Assembly (NCBI GenBank): GCA_937930635.1
Contig: CALHCF010000002.1
Span: 62,001 to 126,000, forward strand
Source: an uncultured Rhizobiaceae group bacterium
GTDB taxonomy: Bacteria; Pseudomonadota; Alphaproteobacteria; Rhizobiales; Rhizobiaceae
Reading direction: 5' to 3'
Length of the DNA: 64,000 nt
Shown here: positions 55,442 through 62,794 of the stretch, in pieces
Layout of the letters: the number at the start of each line of letters is the position of its first letter
How positions within the stretch are numbered: position 1 is the first letter of the stretch
Position numbers and translations under genes: made by a program
The notes under the pieces: generated by a model
Told to the model about the DNA's origin: nothing
What the model saw: the letters and a program-made list of their open reading frames with translations, nothing else
The model's database searches: none

Positions 55442-56473
55442 CTAGGCCCCCGGTTGAATAAACACTTTCCCGTCAGGCTTGGCCAATTCCTCCGGAAGCC
55501 GTTCCATGGCCTCGCTAAGGGGTAAGACCGCCGTTACATCAGTTTGCCATTCTCCGCTTGCAAAGCGTTTCTGAACTGTCTGAATTGCTGCCATTTTGTC
55601 GGCCAGAGGCGTATCCGTCATCCAGCGCGTCAGCCAGAACCCTTCGATGACTTTCGACTGAAATATCAATTGCCCCGGCTGCAAAATGGTCGGCAGCTCT
55701 TCATCCAGTTTGCCGTAAATCACCCAACGCGATCTGTTGGGCATGGCATCAAAAACCTGTGCAGATTGCTGATTGGAAACAGCGTCCAGGAAAATCCTTG
55801 GCTTTTCGCTGCGCACCAGGGCGCGCATATCTGTATCGAAAGTCTCGCTTGTGCAGTTGAGAACGTGTGCCGCGCCAAGCTTCTTGAGCGGAGCGATCTG
55901 TTCATCGCGGCGAACCAACGCGATAGGCATAAAGCCTTCTTCTCGCGCGGCGGCGATCATCAGCTTGCAGAGCTGGCTCGCGCCGGCAGAAATGATGAAG
56001 GACTTTTCGCCCTGCTGTTTGACGATATCAAACATTGCATAAGCGGTGAGCGGATTGACAATCATGGCCGCTCCATCTTCGTCCTTCACCTCAGGGATCA
56101 GCGGAATGCAGGTCGCGGCATCGGCGAGCGAAAATTCGCTCCAGGTTCCAGGTTCCTTGGGGCTTGCCACGAAAGCCACCCGAAGCCCCACCAGACCATC
56201 AGCTATTCCCCCGCCACCCGATTCGACAACTTCGCCGACACCTTCAAAACCGGCTCCGTTTCCCTTGATGCGCGCGAGACCGTAAAATCCCTGAATGAAC
56301 ATCTCATCGGACGGGTTGACCGCTGCAAGCGTGACCTTGATCTTCACCTGTCCTTCAGCGGGTTCAGGTTCGGGCAAATCGCCATATTCAACAAAGGGCG
56401 ACAGATCTGACAGGACAAAGCTGGCCGGTTTTTCCTGCGCAAATCCCTGGTTTTTCAGGATCAGAGATTTCAT
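55442..56473 (-). CDS. Zinc-independent MDR oxidoreductase (quinone oxidoreductase-like)
   Basis: A 343-residue medium-chain dehydrogenase/reductase. The N-terminal GroES-like domain has VKIKVTLAAVNPSDEMFIQGFYG and GAGFEGVGEVVESG. The NAD(P) domain has SAGASQLCKLMIAAAREEG in place of the usual glycine-rich AAGGVGQ. No catalytic or structural zinc cysteines are visible, so it is an enoyl reductase/quinone oxidoreductase-type member. It follows the acyl-CoA dehydrogenase by three bases. A role in reducing a double bond of an intermediate is possible. Confidence 0.88.
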   Translation of the reverse strand: MKSLILKNQGFAQEKPASFVLSDLSPFVEYGDLPEPEPAEGQVKIKVTLAAVNPSDEMFIQGFYGLARIKGNGAGFEGVGEVVESGGGGIADGLVGLRVAFVASPKEPGTWSEFSLADAATCIPLIPEVKDEDGAAMIVNPLTAYAMFDIVKQQGEKSFIISAGASQLCKLMIAAAREEGFMPIALVRRDEQIAPLKKLGAAHVLNCTSETFDTDMRALVRSEKPRIFLDAVSNQQSAQVFDAMPNRSRWVIYGKLDEELPTILQPGQLIFQSKVIEGFWLTRWMTDTPLADKMAAIQTVQKRFASGEWQTDVTAVLPLSEAMERLPEELAKPDGKVFIQPGA

Positions 56474-56476
56474 GGG

Positions 56477-57724
56477 TCAGCCCATCTTTTGTTGTGTGTA
56501 CTGTTTCAGTTCCTGACGCGCGACCTGGCGGCGATGGACGGCATCGGGGCCATCGGCAAGGCGCAGAGTGCGCAGGTGCATCCACTGTCGGGCCAGCGGT
56601 GTGTCCTGCGACACGCCCTGTGCACCAAACATCTGCACGGCTTCATCGGTCACTTTCAGGGCAACAGCAGGGGCAACCACTTTGATCTGCGAAATCCACG
56701 GTGCCGCCGCACGGGCATCGCCCTGGTCCATCATCCATGCAGCTTTGAGACAAAGCAGACGTGCCTGTTCAATCTCCATCCGGGCGTTGGCGATAATGTC
56801 GAAATTTGCTCCAAGCTGTGCCAGCGGTTTGCCAAACGCTTCGCGCTGGGTGGAGCGTTTGCACATAAGGGCAAGAGCGTGTTCAGCCTGCCCAATAGCG
56901 CGCATGCAGTGATGAATGCGACCCGGTCCCAAACGGCCCTGGGAAATCTCAAAGCCGCGTCCTTCTCCAAGCAGTAGATTGGAAGCGGGAACACGAACAT
57001 TGGTAAAGCGAATATGCATGTGACCATGCGGTGCATCGTCCATGGAATAGACCTGCATCGGGCGCAGGATTTCCACACCTTCGCTTCCCGCTGGCACGAC
57101 AATCATGGAATGCTGACTGTGTCTGGGGTCGTCATCGCCTCCGGTTTTCACCATGACGATATAGACCTTGCAGCGTGGATCACCCGCACCGGACGACCAC
57201 CATTTCTCACCATTGAGCACATAATCATCGCCATCGCGGACACAGCTCATGGAAATGTTGGTGGCGTCTGATGAGGCAACGTCGGGTTCTGTCATAAGAT
57301 ACGCGGAACGAATTTCACCTTCCAGAAGCGGTTTCAGCCATTTCTGTTTCAACTCATCATTGGCATAGCGCTCAAACACTTCCATGTTTCCGGTGTCGGG
57401 GGCTGAACAATTGAAAGTTTCTGCTCCCAGGTGCGCCTTGCCCATTTCTTCTGCGAGATAAGCGTATTCAACGGTGGAGAGACCGTAACCGCGTTCGGAG
57501 TCTGTGAGCCAGAAGTTCCACAATCCCCGCTTGCGTGCTTCAGCCTTGAGGCTTTCCAGTATCTCGTTCATGCGCGGCGTATAGGTCCAGCGGTCACCCT
57601 TGTTGACCTCGGCCAGATATTCGTCTTCCAGAGGAAGCACTTCGCCCTGTACCATCTCGCGCACCTTGTCGCGCAGTTCGGTCACTCTGGGGGACATTCC
57701 AAGATCCATCACTGCATCGCTCAT
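56477..57724 (-). CDS. Acyl-CoA dehydrogenase, ACAD10/ACAD11 (LvaC) type
   Basis: A 415-residue flavoprotein. Motifs match the dehydrogenase domain of animal ACAD10/11: FNCSAPDTGNMEVFERYAND, the flavin/substrate loop YLMTEPDVASSDATNI, LNGEKWWSSGAGDPRCK, APHGHMHIRFTNVRVP and GRGFEISQGRLGPGRIHHC. The C-terminal LRLADGPDAVHRRQVA is also typical. In ACAD11 and in LvaC this domain acts on 4-phosphoryloxyacyl-CoA produced by a kinase partner. Such a kinase is encoded in the opposite arm of this cluster. The gene overlaps tetR (GTGA/ATGA type) and precedes the MDR gene. Confidence 0.92.
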   Translation of the reverse strand: MSDAVMDLGMSPRVTELRDKVREMVQGEVLPLEDEYLAEVNKGDRWTYTPRMNEILESLKAEARKRGLWNFWLTDSERGYGLSTVEYAYLAEEMGKAHLGAETFNCSAPDTGNMEVFERYANDELKQKWLKPLLEGEIRSAYLMTEPDVASSDATNISMSCVRDGDDYVLNGEKWWSSGAGDPRCKVYIVMVKTGGDDDPRHSQHSMIVVPAGSEGVEILRPMQVYSMDDAPHGHMHIRFTNVRVPASNLLLGEGRGFEISQGRLGPGRIHHCMRAIGQAEHALALMCKRSTQREAFGKPLAQLGANFDIIANARMEIEQARLLCLKAAWMMDQGDARAAAPWISQIKVVAPAVALKVTDEAVQMFGAQGVSQDTPLARQWMHLRTLRLADGPDAVHRRQVARQELKQYTQQKMG

Positions 57725-58428
57725 TGTGCGTTTTCCTTCGTTTTGAGTGCCCCTGAGGGCAGGTCTGTCCCTAGCCCACGCAGGGCATAAGTTACCAGAT
57801 CGATCGCCAGTTTCTTTTGTTCGCTCTGTGGGTCATTGGCGCGGGGCGTGTACCACGACACCGTGCTGTTCAGCACCGCCAGAAAGCTCTTGGAGGCAAG
57901 GGAGAGATTGGCAATTTCCAGTCCCTCTTCTTTTGCGGTTTTGCGGATTGCGCTGCGAAACATGCCCTCATACTGATTGCGAATATCAATCAGTTCCGTC
58001 AGCGTTTCGCGCTGGGCCGCGGTGGTGGCACCGGTAAGATGCATGGCCACCCCCTCCGCCAATGTGCGTTGAAAAGCCTGCTCCGCCATCAACACGATGG
58101 AGTGGGCGAAGGCCATCCTGGCCAGCCGTTCAAGGGCAGTTCCGTTATCCGACACATGAGGTTCGACTGCGGCATAGTTGATCTCCATTCCCCGCCGATA
58201 GACCGCAAAGAACAAATCGGTCTTGGAGCGGAAATGGTGATATATCATACCCTTTGTTGCATCGAGTTGACGGGCGACATCATCAATGCTGGTCGCTGAA
58301 TAACCGTTTTTCATAAAACACTTTGCGGCAGCCGCCAGAATGTCCGAGCGCGATCCCGAACTGTGTCCGCGAGATTGCATTCCAGGCGCCCCCGCATCGT
58401 GGGTCTGTGGCTCCAGCACTGTCGACAT
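57721..58428 (-). CDS. TetR-family transcriptional regulator
   Basis: A 235-residue repressor. The helix-turn-helix lies about residues 27-73 (ILAAAAKCFMKNGYSATSIDDVARQLDATKGMIYHHF, seen in two parts). The ligand-binding C-terminal half (MAFAHSIVLMAEQAFQRTLAEG, LVTYALRGLGTDLPS) resembles regulators of fatty-acid and acyl-CoA catabolism. GGAGGAAC lies eight bases before the ATG, which fixes the start. It heads the leftward operon and overlaps the acyl-CoA dehydrogenase gene. It most likely binds the palindrome at 58595 and is relieved by an acyl-CoA intermediate. Confidence 0.93.
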   Translation of the reverse strand: MSTVLEPQTHDAGAPGMQSRGHSSGSRSDILAAAAKCFMKNGYSATSIDDVARQLDATKGMIYHHFRSKTDLFFAVYRRGMEINYAAVEPHVSDNGTALERLARMAFAHSIVLMAEQAFQRTLAEGVAMHLTGATTAAQRETLTELIDIRNQYEGMFRSAIRKTAKEEGLEIANLSLASKSFLAVLNSTVSWYTPRANDPQSEQKKLAIDLVTYALRGLGTDLPSGALKTKENAQ

Positions 58429-58498
58429 TAACGGTCTGTTCCTCCTGGCTGATCAACCCAACCGGCACATTAACCGGGCCGTTGCCGAGACGGCAGCC

Positions 58499-58570
58499 AA
58501 AGCACCGATCAAGGCACCTGCCAAAGTACCGGCCACGGCACCAGCCACGGCACCAGCCAAAGCGCCAGAA
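58499..58570. repeat. 12-bp tandem repeat, six degenerate units
   Basis: Six units starting at 58499, 58511, 58523, 58535, 58547 and 58559 follow the pattern AMRGYACCNGCC; units four and five (ACGGCACCAGCC) are identical. Read in one frame on the plus strand they spell (K/T)APA repeats, but no supported gene uses that frame. The array lies between tetR and its predicted operator. Confidence 0.8.
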
Positions 58571-58594
58571 TGAGTAAATCTGTGAGAATTAGGG

Positions 58595-58614
58595 AACATA
58601 CTACCGAGTATGTT
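58595..58614. promoter_or_regulatory. Predicted TetR operator between the two catabolic arms
   Basis: AACATACTACCGAGTATGTT is a perfect 8-bp inverted repeat around a four-base spacer. It lies 167 bases upstream of the tetR start and 121 bases upstream of the rightward SDR start, a place where one repressor could control both arms. The form resembles operators of TetR-type regulators of acyl-CoA metabolism. Binding is inferred, not shown. Confidence 0.75.
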
Positions 58615-58734
58615 GTCAACGGTGCCGGGTCGTGATTAGTCTGTTGCACACAAAATGCGGTGTGTTGCCGGTCTGGCTGGTCGCTCTGCATGGGCCTGAA
58701 TACGACACTAAAACCAAGCATAAGGCGAGAAATC

Positions 58735-59559
58735 GTGACCTATCTGGATACGCTCTTTCGGCTGGACGGCAAGACTGCACTGGTAACCGGGGGTGCAACC
58801 GGCATTGGCCGAATGATGGCTGAAGGACTGGTTCACGCTGGTGCCCATGTTCTTGTCTGTTCGCGTAAAGGAGATGCGTGCGAGGCGGTTGCGGAACAAT
58901 TGAATGCTCTTGATGCCGCAGGGTCTGCCGAAGGTTTTGCGGCCGATTTGTCGACGCAGGAAGGTCACGCTGCGGCTGTGGCTGCTGTAAACTCAAGAAC
59001 CGACCGGCTTCATATCCTCGCTAACAATGCAGGTTCAACCTGGGGTGCTGATTTTGAAACGTTCCCGCGACATGCGTGGGACAAAATCATGACACTCAAT
59101 GTAACAGCGATGTTTGAACTGACGCGTGATCTGACCCCCTTGCTTGAGGCTGCTGCCAGTGACGAGGATCCGGCCCGGGTTATCAACACGGCCTCTGTCA
59201 TGGGGATCGTGCCTATTGCTGACGGTGCTTATTCATATTCGGTTTCAAAGGCGGCCGTGATCCATCTGACCAAAATAATGGCCAATGAGTTCACGAGGCG
59301 TCGCATTACCGTCAATGCTTTTGCGCCGGGGCCGTTCCCAAGCCGGATGACGGCATTTGCAACCGCGACGGATCAGGGAGCCGCGCAGACTGCTGCCATG
59401 AACCCCATGGGCCGTATTGGGCGAACAGAAGACATCGCAGCTGCAACGCTGTTTTTGTGCGGCATGGGTGGTTCTTATGTGACCGGCACAGTTGTTCCTC
59501 TCGACGGAGGCTATGTCGTCGATACGGGCGATGCTGAGATCTTTCCCGAGATGGAGTGA
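58735..59559 (+). CDS. Short-chain dehydrogenase/reductase (first gene of rightward arm)
   Basis: A 274-residue SDR. The start is taken as GTG 58735, giving MTYLDTLFRLDGKTALVTGG with AAGG upstream; ATG 58690 or 58660 would add unrelated residues. The cofactor motif is VTGGATGIGRMMAEGL and the NNAG motif is ILANNAGSTWG. The catalytic set is Ser in TASVMGIV and Tyr/Lys in YSVSKAAV. It likely oxidises or reduces a hydroxyacyl-CoA or related alcohol. It is followed after three bases by the MaoC gene. Confidence 0.88.
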   Translation: MTYLDTLFRLDGKTALVTGGATGIGRMMAEGLVHAGAHVLVCSRKGDACEAVAEQLNALDAAGSAEGFAADLSTQEGHAAAVAAVNSRTDRLHILANNAGSTWGADFETFPRHAWDKIMTLNVTAMFELTRDLTPLLEAAASDEDPARVINTASVMGIVPIADGAYSYSVSKAAVIHLTKIMANEFTRRRITVNAFAPGPFPSRMTAFATATDQGAAQTAAMNPMGRIGRTEDIAAATLFLCGMGGSYVTGTVVPLDGGYVVDTGDAEIFPEME

Positions 59560-59562
59560 AAC

Positions 59563-60036
59563 ATGGCTGATAACAAGACAATCACGCTTGACCAACTGAA
59601 AGCCCAGATGGACGGCACGCCCCGTTTTTCGCGCTGGTTTGTTCTGGATCAGAACCGGATAGATAAATTTGCTGAGGTAACCGAAGACTGGCAGTTCATT
59701 CATTGTGAGCCGGAGAAGGCAAAGGAAACACCCTTTGGAGGAACCATAGCCCATGGTTTTTTGACACTGTCTATGCTGTCAGCCATGACCTATGATGCAA
59801 ATCTGCCCGTCGAAGGTGCTGCGATGGGCGTGAATTACGGGTTCAACAAGATCCGTTTTACCTCGCCAGTCAAAGAAGGAATGCGCGTGCGGGGCAAATT
59901 CATCACCCGCAATGTCGAAGAAAAATCACCCGGCAATGTGCTCACCACAACGGGAGTCACTGTCGAAATTGAGGGCGAAGGCCGACCCGCTTTAACCGCC
60001 GAATGGCTTGGCCTGACAGTATTTGCAGAGAAGTAG
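59563..60036 (+). CDS. MaoC-family (R)-enoyl-CoA hydratase
   Basis: A 157-residue hot-dog-fold protein. The hydratase motif is visible: VTEDWQFIHCEPEKAKETPFGGTIAHGF, with Asp55-type and His residues of the R-hydratase site in DWQFIH, and the following TLSMLSAM. It would hydrate a trans-2-enoyl-CoA to the (R)-3-hydroxyacyl-CoA. It lies between two SDR genes, so hydration followed by oxidation is plausible. Confidence 0.9.
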   Translation: MADNKTITLDQLKAQMDGTPRFSRWFVLDQNRIDKFAEVTEDWQFIHCEPEKAKETPFGGTIAHGFLTLSMLSAMTYDANLPVEGAAMGVNYGFNKIRFTSPVKEGMRVRGKFITRNVEEKSPGNVLTTTGVTVEIEGEGRPALTAEWLGLTVFAEK

Positions 60037-60045
60037 ATAATTCGC

Positions 60046-60951
60046 ATGACCATCAGTTTTGAAAACAAGGTTGTTATCGTCACCGGAGCAGCCAACGGTC
60101 TGGGCCGAAACCATGCCCTGGAATTTGCGCGGCGTGGTGCCTGTGTGCTTGTCAACGATTTCGGCGGAGCCAGAGATGGTACGGGTGGCTCTTCAGCCGC
60201 CGCTGAGGTTGTGGTTGATGAAATCGCGGAATTGGGTGGAGAAGCCATGTCCAATGGCGCCGATGTCTCTGACCGCGAGCAGGTGGATGCCATGGTCAAG
60301 CAAGTTATGGATGAATGGGGCCACATCGACATTCTGGTCAACAATGCCGGGATTTTGCGCGACCGCAGTTTCGGCAAGATGTCGGGGGAGGACTGGGATG
60401 CCGCTGTTGCAGTTCACCTGACCGGCTCTGCCAATTGTTCGATGGCGGTCTGGAACGTCATGAAAGAACAAAACTACGGGCGGATCGTCATGACCACCTC
60501 CACATCCGGCATCTATGGCAATTTTGGTCAGGCCAATTACGGAGCCGCCAAGACGGGTGTCTGGGGTTTGATGAACACGCTTCATATCGAGGGAATGAAA
60601 AACAACATTCGCGTCAATTGCATTTCACCGACAGCCGCGACACGCATGACCGAAGACCTGATGGACGCAGCAGTGCTGTCTCATCTCAAGCCGGAATGGG
60701 TTACCCCTGCTGTGCTTTATCTTGCCAGCGAGAATGCTCCCAGCCGCAACATCCTGCTGGCCGGCGCAGGCGGCTACACAGTTGCAAAGCTGATGGAAGC
60801 GGAAGGAATATTCCTTGGCGAGGAAGATCGCACGCCTGAAAACATTGCTAATCGCTGGGACGAGATAACCAACATGAACGGCGCGGTCGAGTTCACTGCC
60901 GGTTCCGATCACGTCGCAAAAATGGTAAAGAAAGCGATCGACGCTTCATGA
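60046..60951 (+). CDS. SDR, multifunctional-enzyme-2-like 3-hydroxyacyl-CoA dehydrogenase
   Basis: A 301-residue SDR of the type forming the first domain of peroxisomal multifunctional enzyme 2 (HSD17B4). It has VTGAANGLGRNHALEFARRG, the long FGGARDGTGGSSAAAEVVVDEI insertion typical of that group, NNAGILRDRSFGKM, and YGAAKTGVWGL as catalytic Tyr/Lys. Together with the adjacent MaoC hydratase it mirrors the domain order of MFE-2, which oxidises (R)-3-hydroxyacyl-CoA. The stop overlaps the kinase start. Confidence 0.92.
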   Translation: MTISFENKVVIVTGAANGLGRNHALEFARRGACVLVNDFGGARDGTGGSSAAAEVVVDEIAELGGEAMSNGADVSDREQVDAMVKQVMDEWGHIDILVNNAGILRDRSFGKMSGEDWDAAVAVHLTGSANCSMAVWNVMKEQNYGRIVMTTSTSGIYGNFGQANYGAAKTGVWGLMNTLHIEGMKNNIRVNCISPTAATRMTEDLMDAAVLSHLKPEWVTPAVLYLASENAPSRNILLAGAGGYTVAKLMEAEGIFLGEEDRTPENIANRWDEITNMNGAVEFTAGSDHVAKMVKKAIDAS

Positions 60952-61994
60952 GTGACGCCAATCTTCTGGATGAAACCCGTCTGATACCCTGGCTTGAAGA
61001 GCATGTTGCGGGATTTCACGGGTTCAGCGAACTCGTCAAGTTCAATACGGGACAATCCAACCCGACCTACAAGGTGGTCGCGCAATCCGGAAGTTATGTC
61101 TTACGTGCCAAACCGCCGGGCGAGTTGCTGAAATCTGCCCATCAGGTGGATCGGGAATACACGGTGATGAAGGCGCTGGGTAAGACGGACGTACCAGTGC
61201 CCAGGATGCTTGCCTTGTCGAAAGAAGGAGAGGCATCGCCGATTGGCCGGATGTTCTTCGTGATGGAATATCTCGACGGTCGCATCTTTTGGGATCCGGC
61301 ATTGCCGGAACTGGAGGACGACAGTGCTGCCCGCTCCCGTATCTACGATGCAATGAACCGGGCGCTTGCCAAACTGCACGCCGTGGATGTGGAAACTGTA
61401 GGGCTTGCCGACTTTGGCAAGCCGGGCAGCTATTTCGCCCGTCAAACAAGCCGCTGGGCTGACCAGTACCGGGCTTCTGAACTGGAGCGCAATGAAGGGA
61501 TGCATACCCTGATTGCCTGGCTTGAGGACAACATGCCGGAAGATGACGGGAATGTCTCAATCGTTCATGGCGATTACCGGCTCGATAATATGATTTTCTC
61601 ATCGGACCACGAAGAGGTGATTGCCATTCTGGACTGGGAACTGTCGACGCTGGGTCATCCACTCGCCGATTTGTCCTATCAGTGCATGCAGTGGCGGCTG
61701 CCGCATGAGGGGGGAATGCGCGGCCTGATGGGCATTGATCGCGAAGCCATCGGCCTGCCCACCGAAGAGCAATATGTGGCAGCCTATTGTAAAAGGCGGG
61801 GTGTCGAAAAGATCGACAATTGGTCGTTTTATGTGGCGTTTTGTTTTTTCAAACTGGCCGCAATCCTGCAAGGCGTCTACCGGCGTTCGGTTGATGGTAA
61901 CGCGTCCAACCCTGAACGGGCCAAGAAAATGGGCGCGGCAGTGCCACTGCTGGTTGCCGCCGGTCTTCACGAAGTCAACATGAAGAGTTCCTGA
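60948..61994 (+). CDS. Acyl-CoA-linked kinase of the aminoglycoside phosphotransferase fold (ACAD10/11 N-domain, LvaA-like)
   Basis: A 348-residue phosphotransferase. The N-lobe has KFNTGQSNPTYKVVAQSGSY, YVLRAKPPGELLKSAHQVDR and REYTVMKALGKTDVPVPRM. The C-lobe has the catalytic loop VHGDYRLDNMIF (His near residue 206) and metal-binding AILDWELSTLGHPLADL. This pattern closely matches the kinase domain of animal ACAD10/ACAD11 and LvaA, which phosphorylate 4-hydroxyacyl-CoA. The preceding stop overlaps its start and its own stop overlaps the next SDR, so it is translationally coupled on both sides. It is not an antibiotic-resistance gene by context. Confidence 0.92.
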   Translation: MSDANLLDETRLIPWLEEHVAGFHGFSELVKFNTGQSNPTYKVVAQSGSYVLRAKPPGELLKSAHQVDREYTVMKALGKTDVPVPRMLALSKEGEASPIGRMFFVMEYLDGRIFWDPALPELEDDSAARSRIYDAMNRALAKLHAVDVETVGLADFGKPGSYFARQTSRWADQYRASELERNEGMHTLIAWLEDNMPEDDGNVSIVHGDYRLDNMIFSSDHEEVIAILDWELSTLGHPLADLSYQCMQWRLPHEGGMRGLMGIDREAIGLPTEEQYVAAYCKRRGVEKIDNWSFYVAFCFFKLAAILQGVYRRSVDGNASNPERAKKMGAAVPLLVAAGLHEVNMKSS

Positions 61995-62785
61995 TGAGCA
62001 AAGGTATATTTGACGAGCAGACAGTTCTCATTACCGGCGCTGCTGGCGGTTTTGGCCGCTCCGCATCCAGTCTCTTTGCAGCTGAAGGCGCAAACCTCGT
62101 CCTGTCGGACTTGAACAGCGACGGGCTGGCGGAGCTTGCGGCTGATCTGGAAGGGCAGGGGGCGGCTGTGGTCACACTTGGCGGCAGTGTTGGTGAAGAA
62201 GGCCATTGCCGTGAGACGGTTGAGCTTGCGCTGAATCGGTTTGGACGTCTCGACGTGGCGATCAACAATGCGGGCATCGGTCATGATCCCGCCAAAACCG
62301 CCGATGTCGATTCAAAACAGGCATTGATGACAGTCCAGATTGATTTGATGGGTGTTTTTTATGGCATGAAACACCAGATCCCGGCGATGGAGACAGCGTT
62401 CAAGGAGCAGAAGCGCCCAGGCAGCATTTTGAATGTATCGTCAGCGGCAGGTATGGGTGGAGCGCCGACGCTGGGCATGTATGCGGCTGCAAAACACGGC
62501 GTGATTGGACTAACCAAGTCAGCTGCGCTTGAATATGCGCGTCGCGGTATCCGCATTAACGCCCTGTGTCCGGCCTTTGCCCGCACGCCGATGGTCGAAG
62601 AAGGCCTGCTTGCCTCAGCCGGCGGGACGCCGGAAGCGGAAAAGCAGCTGACAAGAGGAATTCCAATGCGTCGTGTTGCAGAACCCGAAGAGATAACCCG
62701 TTCGATGTTATGGATTTGTGATCCGCGCAATTCATTCATGACCGGACATGCGATCGCCCTGGATGGTGGTACAAGCGCGCTTTAG
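61994..62785 (+). CDS. Short-chain dehydrogenase/reductase (third SDR)
   Basis: A 263-residue classical SDR. It has VLITGAAGGFGRSASSLFA, DVAINNAGIGHD, Ser in NVSSAAGMGGA and Tyr/Lys in MYAAAKHGVIGLT, then the PMVEEGLLASAGG loop and AIALDGGTSAL end. The ATG shares its first base with the kinase stop. In the lva operon an oxidoreductase reduces a 4-oxoacyl-CoA to the 4-hydroxyacyl-CoA; this gene is a candidate for that step, but so are the other two SDRs. Confidence 0.9.
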   Translation: MSKGIFDEQTVLITGAAGGFGRSASSLFAAEGANLVLSDLNSDGLAELAADLEGQGAAVVTLGGSVGEEGHCRETVELALNRFGRLDVAINNAGIGHDPAKTADVDSKQALMTVQIDLMGVFYGMKHQIPAMETAFKEQKRPGSILNVSSAAGMGGAPTLGMYAAAKHGVIGLTKSAALEYARRGIRINALCPAFARTPMVEEGLLASAGGTPEAEKQLTRGIPMRRVAEPEEITRSMLWICDPRNSFMTGHAIALDGGTSAL

Positions 62786-62794
62786 GAGGCAGCA

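Noticed and set aside
58340..58573. Plus-strand frame ending in Ala-Pro-Lys repeats across the tetR promoter region
   Set aside because: It begins inside the tetR coding region, lacks a family and a ribosome-binding site, and the repetitive end is explained by a DNA tandem repeat.
60948..61994. Aminoglycoside resistance kinase
   Set aside because: The sequence matches the ACAD10/11 kinase subfamily and the gene is embedded in an acyl-CoA catabolic operon.
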